From: CAZFYZ01 sp964523735
Lineage (GTDB): Bacteria; Armatimonadota; UBA5829
Length of the DNA stretch: 46,237 nucleotides
NCBI GenBank assembly: GCA_964523735.1
Contig: CAZFYZ010000018.1
Location: forward strand, 1 to 46,237
Direction: 5' to 3'
In this document: positions 6,579 through 13,764 of the stretch, in pieces
How the letters are laid out: each line of letters opens with the position of its first letter
Position numbering within the stretch: the stretch's first letter is position 1
Translations under genes and position numbers: made by a program
The notes under the pieces: model-generated
The model's input: the letters and a program-made list of their open reading frames with translations, nothing else
The model's database searches: none
Told to the model about the DNA's origin: nothing

Positions 6579-9509
6579 CTATTCCTTTGTGCCTGCCCTC
6601 AGGACCGAGTGCTGCACACCGACCGTATCGAGGAACGTGATATCATCAAAGTCGCCCATCGGCAGGCCGTTAATTCCAAGGCAGTGAAAGTTCACGTGGA
6701 GATCGTTGTCGTGATTGTGGCCGGTCTCGCCGTACCACCTGTAGGCAGTGACGATATCGTTGTTGAACCATGTTGCCGTGGGGCCATTGAGCGAGTTGAC
6801 CCATTCGTTACCGTGTCGCTTGAGTACCCAGCCGCCATCGATGCTCTTGTCGGCTATCTCTTCAACGACCCAGATGCCGCCGATCTTCTCGGGGTTATTC
6901 CGGGCCTGGCCGAAGATCATGTGGATTCGTCCGTCGGGGCCGGCATCTTTGCCTGTCTCGAAGATGATGTTCGGCTGACTGTCTCCTCGCGCCCAGCCCT
7001 TCTTACCCATCGTCCGGCGCATCTGCTTCTCTGTCAGGGTTCCGCCGGCGTCGGCAGCAAAGTAGCGGAGGTCCCACCTGTTCGGCCATTCGCCGTCGTC
7101 TTTCGCGCAGGCGACTATGATCTGGTTCTTGATGGTATCGACGTTAGCGCCGACCGGGACATTGCTGCCCACTCCGAGAGACTTCCGCTCGCTCCAAGCG
7201 CCATTCGACAGGATCGTGTATTCCAGGTCTTTGTCTCGAGCGGACCACAGGAACACGTAGAGCTTGCCCTGGTAGAAACAAGGCTCCACCTGCACCCCAA
7301 CGGTGTCGGGCATCAGCTTGGCCTCTTCGGCATGCCACTTCCCGCCCTTCTTCACGACCTGCCGGTAGAGCGTTCCCTTTTCGGTGGCGTAGAACAGCCA
7401 AACGGAACTGCCATCGGAAGCGGCTCTTGGGTCTCCGGTTATGCCTGCAGGGTCGATCTCCTCCGCGTCACCGAACTGATCAACGGGTTTGTAGCTCGCC
7501 ATCATGACTGCGACAGGCTTGCTCCCGTCCGCCCCTGCTTCCTTCTCTTTGCCGTAGAACAGCAGTATGTCGTCTTTGCCGCAGGCCGTCACGAGTGGCG
7601 CCGTGACGGTCAGCCCCCCCTCGAATGTGGGACCGGTGTCCACGCTGTAGCCGTCGGCGATCCGACCCTTCACTCGCTCTGTGTCGAACACGCCGTTGCG
7701 GTTCCAGTCGATGAGAGTTCTGTCACCGTCTTCCTTCAGTTTGAAGTGATACGGCCCCTCGCCGAGGAACTTGACGTACTTGATCTTGTAGGGCAGAACC
7801 TCCGAGAGATCGTTCTGCCGCAATACCAGGCCCCTGAACTTGCCGTTGCTGTAGTAGAGGGGATCAGTGTAGCTGTAGGCGTAGTTCATCAGACTCTTGT
7901 AGGTAGGTCCCCAGTTCGACCAGAACCCGTTGTGGTCAAGACCTAATTGATGCCCGAACTCGTGGATGAACGTGGCGTAGAACCCGCCGTAGCCGCAAGA
8001 GCCGCGGTCATTCATCTGGGAGGACTGGCCGCCCCCGGCGTTGTAGGTTACCTGCATCCAGTGGGTCACGCCCCGATGGGAATTGTCGTGGAACTCCTCT
8101 CCATTCTCTCCCCAACTCCTGTTGTTTACGGTCTTTGGCTGGGTCTTGAGGATGATGAACACCATGTTGATCCCCCTGGAGCCGTCAGGGTTTGTCGTTC
8201 GGAGACTGCCATAGAAGTTGCTTATCCTGTCGCACTCCGCACGCAGCTTCGGGAGCTCGGAATCGGGGAAGTCGATCGGCGTGATCTCGCATATTATGTT
8301 CTTCTTCAGCGGTTTGACGCCGAGCGCAGGCAGGTCCAGGCCTCGGGCGCCATTCACCTTCCACCCGTCGAGCAAACCATCGCCCGAGGTGTCTCGCTTC
8401 ATCGGGTCCAGACCCAGCTTCTTCTTCTCTTCCAGGGTAAGCCCACAGTTTGTTGGGTCCGGGTCACCCTCTTTGTAGCTGAAGTGTACGTAAGAGCTAT
8501 TGTGGCTGTAAGGCTCGATGCCCCAACCGCTGTCCTCCTGGCGATCGCTTGTCCTGCGGAATCGGACCAGATCGTTCCGTTTGCCGCCCCGTATGTTACC
8601 GGCGACAAGAATTCCGGGCCGTGAGGCAGCCAACTCGGGCCATTCGCTTGTGTTATTGGGATCGCCACCCCACATGATGGTAGTACCCACCACCAGATCG
8701 GCACGGCTGTCATCGTCCAGGTGAGCCGCCACAAGCTCAGGGCCGTTTGTTGCTCTGGCGACCCTGGTCGGCTTCCCCAGCGCCTGTGAGGACACAGAGC
8801 ATCGGGCTACCTGGCCTTTACGATCCGAATACACCAGCTCGACCCTTCCGCTCCCGTCGAAGTCGCCCAAGGTGATGGCTGTCACGCCAGCGGCCACTCG
8901 GCCGATTCGTCTGATCGAACTCTTCGCTGGTTCCTGAGAATTCACATCCACCAGGTAGACTTTGCCATCTGCCAGTACCACAAGGCCTTCAGCCCGGCCG
9001 TCCCCGTCAACGTCTCCGGCGGCCATCTTGACAGGCTCTTTCACGCGCTCGGGCAGTTTGCCGATCACATCGTCCTTCGCATACCTCGTCTTCGATGAGT
9101 CGAACCCGTGGGCTAGTCGAAGAGATCCATCGGCCATGAGTCCCAGCAAGGTAACACGTTTGTCATCCGTGAATGTGCCGCACGTGGCGCTCGATCCGTC
9201 GCGGCCGAACTGAGTGCGAGCCTGACTATGCCAGATGGCTTTCTCTCCATTGGCGTTGAGGCTGACATCGACGATGCAGCCGTCTTCCATGCCCGGCCAC
9301 AGGCAGAGCAGATCATGGTAACCATCTCCATCCACATCCCCGACGCATGGGGTCCGAGGAGGAGCGCCGAAGTCCGATTGCCAGAGCTGAGGCGCAGTGC
9401 AGTGGAACTGGCGGGCGTCAGCGGCCAGACCGACCGCGCAACAGAGTAGACCGATGGCAATACTCAGCACCAATGCGCTGAAGCGTATTGTAGAGGAGAG
9501 ACGGGTCAT
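6579..9509 (-). CDS. Secreted FG-GAP repeat protein with metzincin-type zinc protease domain
   Basis: A 976-residue exported protein. The ATG at 9509 has an AAAGG site upstream and starts a signal peptide (hydrophobic to about residue 30); the open frame upstream of it is not coding. Residues about 55-260 hold FG-GAP/VCBS-type repeats with Ca-binding loops ('GDVDGDGYHDLL', 'GDVDGDGRAEGL', 'GDFDGSGRVELV'). A thrombospondin-3-like 'DTSGDGLLDGW' motif follows. The zinc motif HEFGHQLGLDH starts at His516 (HExxHxxGxxH) and has the Met-turn 'SLMNY' at Met541, so a metzincin metalloprotease is well supported. The C-terminal 350 residues look like a further beta-propeller. The substrate is unknown. 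It is the last gene of the minus-strand array, 85 bp after the SIS gene. Confidence 0.85.
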   Translation of the reverse strand: MTRLSSTIRFSALVLSIAIGLLCCAVGLAADARQFHCTAPQLWQSDFGAPPRTPCVGDVDGDGYHDLLCLWPGMEDGCIVDVSLNANGEKAIWHSQARTQFGRDGSSATCGTFTDDKRVTLLGLMADGSLRLAHGFDSSKTRYAKDDVIGKLPERVKEPVKMAAGDVDGDGRAEGLVVLADGKVYLVDVNSQEPAKSSIRRIGRVAAGVTAITLGDFDGSGRVELVYSDRKGQVARCSVSSQALGKPTRVARATNGPELVAAHLDDDSRADLVVGTTIMWGGDPNNTSEWPELAASRPGILVAGNIRGGKRNDLVRFRRTSDRQEDSGWGIEPYSHNSSYVHFSYKEGDPDPTNCGLTLEEKKKLGLDPMKRDTSGDGLLDGWKVNGARGLDLPALGVKPLKKNIICEITPIDFPDSELPKLRAECDRISNFYGSLRTTNPDGSRGINMVFIILKTQPKTVNNRSWGENGEEFHDNSHRGVTHWMQVTYNAGGGQSSQMNDRGSCGYGGFYATFIHEFGHQLGLDHNGFWSNWGPTYKSLMNYAYSYTDPLYYSNGKFRGLVLRQNDLSEVLPYKIKYVKFLGEGPYHFKLKEDGDRTLIDWNRNGVFDTERVKGRIADGYSVDTGPTFEGGLTVTAPLVTACGKDDILLFYGKEKEAGADGSKPVAVMMASYKPVDQFGDAEEIDPAGITGDPRAASDGSSVWLFYATEKGTLYRQVVKKGGKWHAEEAKLMPDTVGVQVEPCFYQGKLYVFLWSARDKDLEYTILSNGAWSERKSLGVGSNVPVGANVDTIKNQIIVACAKDDGEWPNRWDLRYFAADAGGTLTEKQMRRTMGKKGWARGDSQPNIIFETGKDAGPDGRIHMIFGQARNNPEKIGGIWVVEEIADKSIDGGWVLKRHGNEWVNSLNGPTATWFNNDIVTAYRWYGETGHNHDNDLHVNFHCLGINGLPMGDFDDITFLDTVGVQHSVLRAGTKE

Positions 9510-9594
9510 TACTTTAGCCTTTCTGGAATGCTGGTAGTGCATTGCCTGAAGTACAGTATGCCGGAACGGAGGAGAATCCCTCCATCCACCGGGA

Positions 9595-10215
9595 CTACGC
9601 GTCCGCAAGCGCCGCAGCCTGCACTTTGTCTCGGACGACCGAAGCCAGCAGGTGGGCCAGCGCCATGTGGATGTCTTCGACCCACAGGATGTTGGGCGTG
9701 GGGACGTTGATGTAGATGTCGGTATAGGGTTCGTCTTTTCCGCGCTTCGCGCCGCCGAATGTGATGGTGGTGGCGCCGACCTCTCTGGCGAGCTTGTACG
9801 CATTGATGATGTTGGCGGAGTTCCCGCTGCCCGTGATCCCGATCACGACGTCGCCGCGCTGGATCCAGTTTCGGAGTTGCTCCGCAAAGGCGCGCTCATA
9901 GCCGGCGTCATTCGCCCAGCCGGTGAGCGTGGAGATGCTGTCGCAGAGGCACATCGCCCTTAGGCGCTTGTCGCGGACCACGATCTCATCCCGCGCGTCC
10001 GACGAGACCAAGTGCTTTTGCAGATCATTGACGTTGTGCGCTGCGGTCGAGCCGTGTCCGCCGTTGCCCATCGTGAAGACAGTCTTGCCTTCCTGGAAAG
10101 CCCGGTATATCTCGTTGGCGGCGCGATCGATATCATCCACCGGTAGGCGGGAGAAGACCTCCTGAACGCCGTTGATGTAGGTCTGTATGCTATCTTTGAA
10201 ATCAGTGCTCATCAT
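9595..10215 (-). CDS. GmhA-like SIS-domain sugar-phosphate isomerase
   Basis: A single SIS domain of 206 residues, closest in pattern to D-sedoheptulose-7-phosphate isomerase (GmhA) and DiaA. Visible motifs are 'TMGNGGHGSTAAH' (phosphate-binding), 'WANDAGYERAFAEQL' (a GmhA hallmark), 'ITGSGNSANIINA' and the C-terminal 'EDIHMALAHLL' with the His expected in the active site. The residue equivalent to the GmhA active-site Glu appears to be Asp in 'NVNDL' (by eye). The ATG at 10215 overlaps the E1-beta stop by four bases (ATGA). No lipopolysaccharide-heptose genes are nearby, so a role in isomerising a sugar phosphate together with the RLP and E1 proteins is more likely than LPS synthesis (inference). 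Confidence 0.85.
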   Translation of the reverse strand: MMSTDFKDSIQTYINGVQEVFSRLPVDDIDRAANEIYRAFQEGKTVFTMGNGGHGSTAAHNVNDLQKHLVSSDARDEIVVRDKRLRAMCLCDSISTLTGWANDAGYERAFAEQLRNWIQRGDVVIGITGSGNSANIINAYKLAREVGATTITFGGAKRGKDEPYTDIYINVPTPNILWVEDIHMALAHLLASVVRDKVQAAALADA

Positions 10216-11240
10216 CTTAACCTCGCCATTGTGCCGGCGGATGCCGGGATACCTTGAGCAGGGTCTCCAAACAGCCTCCGAACAGCCGCAATCAGCTTGT
10301 CCGTGTTAGGCAGCATTGCCGCCTCGAGTTCACGCGCGCAGGGGATAGGGACGTCCAGCGCGGCGACGCGTGTGATAGGAGCGTCCAGGTAGTCGAAGCA
10401 GTTTTCGACGACCCTCGCCGCCACCTCGGCCCCTACACCGATGTTGCGATGGCCCTCTTCGTAGCATACCAATCGACTGGTCTTAATTACCGACTCGAAT
10501 ATGGTCTGCTCGTCCATTGGAGAGATCGTGCGCAGATCCACAACCTCTACGCTGAGTCCGTCCTCCGCCTGCAATCGATCGGCCGCCTCGATTGCCTGCA
10601 GGGCACATCGACCATGGGCGACGATAGTGACATCCGAGCCTTCCCGCTTGATGTCGGCCTTGCCAATGGGAAGCAGATACTCACCATCCGGGATAAGACC
10701 CTTCGTGTTGTAGAGCGCGCCGTGCTCGATGAAGACTACGGGGTTGTCCTCACGGATCGCTGACTTGAGCAGACCCTTTGCGTCGTAAGGGGTGCAGGGC
10801 ATGACGACCTTGAGACCGGGAAAGTGCGCGAACAGCATCTCAAAGCTCTGAGAATGCTGAGCGGCGTAACTCTTGCCCGCCGAGCCTTGCGTGCGTATTA
10901 CCAGTGGCACGTTCACCTGGCCCCCAAGCATGTATCTGACCTTGGCTGCCTGGTTCACGATCTGATCGAAGCAGACCGTGGTGAAATCAACGAACATTAT
11001 CTCCGCGATGGGCCTCAATCCGGTTAGGGCCGCGCCGAGTGCCGCGCCGATGATGGCTGTCTCAGCCAATGGGGTGTCCATCACGCGCTTGGGCCCGAAC
11101 TTGTCGAACATGCCCCTCGACACGCGCATTGCCCCGCCGAAGAAGCCAACATCCTCGCCCATGAGCATGACGCGATCATCGCGCTCCATCTCTTCGCACA
11201 TCGCTTCGTTAATCGCCTGCCAATACAGGACTTCTCGCAT
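10212..11240 (-). CDS. 2-oxoacid dehydrogenase-type E1 beta subunit (ThDP-dependent)
   Basis: 342 residues with the PdhB/AcoB/BkdB pattern: 'GEDVGFFGGAMRVSRG', 'DTPLAETAIIGAALGAAL', 'GLRPIAEIMFVDF', 'AKVRYMLGGQ', 'QHSQSFEMLFAHFPGLKVVMP' and 'VVDLRTISPMD'. It completes the ThDP site with E1 alpha. The start chosen is the ATG at 11240, six bases after AAAGGA. ATGs at 11246 and 11276 (the latter after GGGAGG) are in frame and possible. No lipoyl E2 or E3 gene is present in the window, so the substrate and electron acceptor are open. It lies 61 bp after E1 alpha and overlaps the SIS gene. Confidence 0.92.
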   Translation of the reverse strand: MREVLYWQAINEAMCEEMERDDRVMLMGEDVGFFGGAMRVSRGMFDKFGPKRVMDTPLAETAIIGAALGAALTGLRPIAEIMFVDFTTVCFDQIVNQAAKVRYMLGGQVNVPLVIRTQGSAGKSYAAQHSQSFEMLFAHFPGLKVVMPCTPYDAKGLLKSAIREDNPVVFIEHGALYNTKGLIPDGEYLLPIGKADIKREGSDVTIVAHGRCALQAIEAADRLQAEDGLSVEVVDLRTISPMDEQTIFESVIKTSRLVCYEEGHRNIGVGAEVAARVVENCFDYLDAPITRVAALDVPIPCARELEAAMLPNTDKLIAAVRRLFGDPAQGIPASAGTMARLR

Positions 11241-11301
11241 AGCCATTCCTTTCAACGGGCCGTGCGAGAGGCGCATAGCCTCCCGCACCAGCCTCCCCCC
11301 T

Positions 11302-12300
11302 CTAGTCCGCGAAAACGTATCGCCCGACTTCTTCCGCATTTGTTGGTTTGCACCCACGGGCCCAGTTCAGGGAATCTTCGACCTGCGCGAGCACCTCCCG
11401 GTGCAGCGTCTCGACTGACTCCCGGGAGATGAGACTGACCTCGATCAGGCGTGCGGCCTGGCTGTCGATGCAGTCGCGCGACCTCCAGTCTGCCTCTTCC
11501 TCGCGCGTCCGATATGGACGCGTATCGGACTTGGAGTGACCATAGTAGCGATAGGTGTTGCACTCCAGCAAGGCTGGCCCTCCGCCCGAACGCGTGCGGT
11601 CCAGGAGCTTCTTTGCCTCGTCACGAACCGCGTAGACATCCATCCCGTCTACGATCACCGTCTCCATGCAATATGCGGCCCCCTTATCGGCCACGCACTT
11701 TGCGCCGGAGACGCGGCTGGTCTCGGTCGATAGCGCATACATGTTGTTCTCGCAGACGAACAAGATCGGCAGACTGAATGCCGCGGCGAAGTTGAGCCCC
11801 TCGTGGAACGCGCCGATGTTGGTCGCCCCGTCGCCGAAGAACGCCACTGTCACCTGGTCCGTCTCGCGATACTTGATCGAGAGCGCCGCGCCGACCGCGA
11901 TGGGGATGCCCGCGCCGACGATTCCGTTGCAGCCGATGAACCCCAGATTCACGTCGGCCATGTGCATCGATCCTCCTCGGCCTTTGCAGTAGCCCTCCTC
12001 GCGGCAGAGGAGCTCGGCGAACATCCGGCCGATGTCGGCGCCCTTGGCGATGCAGTGACCGTGCCCGCGGTGAGTCGAGGCTACGTAGTCGTCTACCCGA
12101 AGCTCCGAGCACACACCCACCGCCACAGCTTCCTGCCCGACCGAGACGTGACACATGCCGACCAGCTCCTGATCGGTGAAGAGCTTGAGAGCCCTTTCCT
12201 CGAACTCTCGAATGAGCATCATCTGCCGCAGAAAGTGCAGTGCCTCTTCCCGATCCAGTCTGGGAGTGGCAGATGCCTTGCGTTTTGTTGCTGTTGCCAT
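11302..12300 (-). CDS. 2-oxoacid dehydrogenase-type E1 alpha subunit (ThDP-dependent)
   Basis: 332 residues of the E1_dh family (pyruvate, acetoin and branched-chain 2-oxoacid dehydrogenase E1 alpha). The ThDP motif runs from Gly156 (GDG) to Asn186 (ENN). 'STHRGHGHCIAKG' (about 75-87), 'GKGRGGSMHM'-like 'CKGRGGSMHMAD' and 'TYRYYGHSKSDTRPYRTREE' are further family signatures. The N-terminus has a short Lys/Ala-rich extension. It starts two bases after the RLP stop, which is unusual for a catabolic E1 and ties it to the RLP. Acetoin- or pyruvate-type decarboxylation is the default expectation, but substrate cannot be read from the sequence. Confidence 0.93.
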   Translation of the reverse strand: MATATKRKASATPRLDREEALHFLRQMMLIREFEERALKLFTDQELVGMCHVSVGQEAVAVGVCSELRVDDYVASTHRGHGHCIAKGADIGRMFAELLCREEGYCKGRGGSMHMADVNLGFIGCNGIVGAGIPIAVGAALSIKYRETDQVTVAFFGDGATNIGAFHEGLNFAAAFSLPILFVCENNMYALSTETSRVSGAKCVADKGAAYCMETVIVDGMDVYAVRDEAKKLLDRTRSGGGPALLECNTYRYYGHSKSDTRPYRTREEEADWRSRDCIDSQAARLIEVSLISRESVETLHREVLAQVEDSLNWARGCKPTNAEEVGRYVFAD

Positions 12301-12302
12301 AA

Positions 12303-13718
12303 CTAAAGACCGTACCTTTGAGAGAGAGCGGCGGCCAGAGTGTGAAGACGATTCGAGTCCGCGTAGTCCTTGAGCTGACGCGCGTGATCACCATCGGCAG
12401 TTGTGAAGATGCCGTCGTGGTAGACCTGCAGCGCCTGTCTCATCGCTTCAGCTCCCACCGCCGGATCATACTCTCCTTTCGTGTTCTTGATTCCGTTTAT
12501 CGCCGATCCGGCGAGGAACAGGTAGTTACCCGCTCCCGCGCCACGTTCGACATCGAGCAGGTTCGTGATTATGTTGCCCTGGTCGAGCCCGCCCGCGCGC
12601 GCCATCATGACAGCCGGATGCTCACCCAGAGGCTTGCTCAGCACTTCCTCACACTTGCGCCACTCGAGACCGAACGGTCTCAGCAGACTCCTCCCGGCGG
12701 TGATGGGAGCAGTCTGCCGGAAGTCGCCGCCGTCCAACCGGACGAACATGTCCAGCACCTCACGGTATACGTGCCGGGTTCGAACCGAGATGCCGCTGTT
12801 GTGGGCATAGATCGCCGGCGGCTGAGACAAGTGCCTGGTCATGTCTCGCACCATACGCAGCGCCCCGCCCGCGAACTGATCGCTGAACATGACCCCGTTG
12901 ACGCCGGCATCGATGCACTGCTTCACGTTCTCCCGCAGTATATCCGGCGGGGCCGTGATGTGGGGGGCGTAGATGAGCCCCCTGCCGCCGCGTTTGTCGG
13001 CTGTCTTCCTGCATGCTTCGAGCGCGCCAGCCAGCCTCTTCCGCAGTGGTGCAAAAGGCACGCCGGGGATGTAGTTCTCGTCTTCCTTGACGAACAGAAA
13101 CATCGGGTTTGCGGCGGCTTCGGCGACGATTACGGCCTCCTCCTCCGGAGTCATGCCGGTGCATGGCTTGAGAATTGTGCCGAATGCTATCTCATCGCCA
13201 AAGTCGGTCAGTCTTCTCACTCCCGACGCGCCATAGGCAGGGCCAGGAAAGAGACCCAGGGTTTCGTCGGACATGGCTATATGACAGAGCTTGGCGTCGA
13301 TGTTCTCCGTCAGGCCAAACACGCCCTCACCCGCCGTTATATGCAGGATGTCAGACGAGTAAAGACTCCCGTCCTCGTGCCGCAGCATCTTGAGGGGGAA
13401 TCCCACTCGCACGACCCCGAGCCTGCCGGTCGAGTCGAACTCGACGGCGTCCAGCACCCGCCCCGTGCACTCCTCGAGCAGCGATCCGGCCGGAGGCTTC
13501 CGAACGCCGCTGGTCATATGGTAGCTGATCTCTTTGCCGACCTGCGCCGGTGTGAGAGACGCGGCGTGAACCCAGTAGGTGACAACGATCTGATCGGAGA
13601 GACCGGGCCGAGGCAGGTCATCGAGGACCTGATAGACAGCCGAACGGATCAGTTCCTCGCGCCGGTCGAGGTCGATTCTCATCGAAAGTAGTACTTCAGA
13701 CTCCAGAACTGGTATCAT
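12303..13718 (-). CDS. RuBisCO-like protein (RLP, form IV-type)
   Basis: 471 residues with the RuBisCO large-chain fold signature. Positions below follow spinach numbering in brackets and are aligned by eye. 'FGTILKPCTGMTPEE' keeps Lys184 [K175] but has Cys for [K177]. 'FLFVKEDENY' keeps the carbamylation triad Lys211, Asp213, Glu214 [K201, D203, E204]. 'AIYAHNSG' keeps His306 [H294] with Asn for [R295]. The loop-6 lysine [K334] and [H327] appear absent, and the C-terminal phosphate-site glycines are partly kept ('ARAGG', 'LAGSAING'). This predicts an enolase, decarboxylase or isomerase-type RLP, not a CO2-fixing enzyme. Start: ATG 13718 (family-like length) or 13682. It sits 46 bp after a GH116 gene and 2 bp before E1 alpha. 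Confidence 0.93.
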   Translation of the reverse strand: MIPVLESEVLLSMRIDLDRREELIRSAVYQVLDDLPRPGLSDQIVVTYWVHAASLTPAQVGKEISYHMTSGVRKPPAGSLLEECTGRVLDAVEFDSTGRLGVVRVGFPLKMLRHEDGSLYSSDILHITAGEGVFGLTENIDAKLCHIAMSDETLGLFPGPAYGASGVRRLTDFGDEIAFGTILKPCTGMTPEEEAVIVAEAAANPMFLFVKEDENYIPGVPFAPLRKRLAGALEACRKTADKRGGRGLIYAPHITAPPDILRENVKQCIDAGVNGVMFSDQFAGGALRMVRDMTRHLSQPPAIYAHNSGISVRTRHVYREVLDMFVRLDGGDFRQTAPITAGRSLLRPFGLEWRKCEEVLSKPLGEHPAVMMARAGGLDQGNIITNLLDVERGAGAGNYLFLAGSAINGIKNTKGEYDPAVGAEAMRQALQVYHDGIFTTADGDHARQLKDYADSNRLHTLAAALSQRYGL

Positions 13719-13764
13719 CCTTTGTCTCTCTCAAGTATCATCGCGCGTGCGAAACGCTGCCGTC

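Noticed and set aside
6609..7946. 445-codon plus-strand open frame with a hydrophobic look
   Set aside because: Antisense to the metzincin gene; Val/Ala richness comes from the complementary codons.
9510..9803. 98-residue N-terminal extension of the metzincin frame
   Set aside because: It runs through the end of the SIS gene and would bury the signal peptide internally.
11241..11357. Longer E1-beta N-terminus overlapping E1 alpha
   Set aside because: Extra residues do not resemble the family; AAAGGA correctly spaces the ATG at 11240.
12318..13691. 457-codon plus-strand open frame
   Set aside because: Antisense to the RuBisCO-like gene, which has convincing catalytic motifs.
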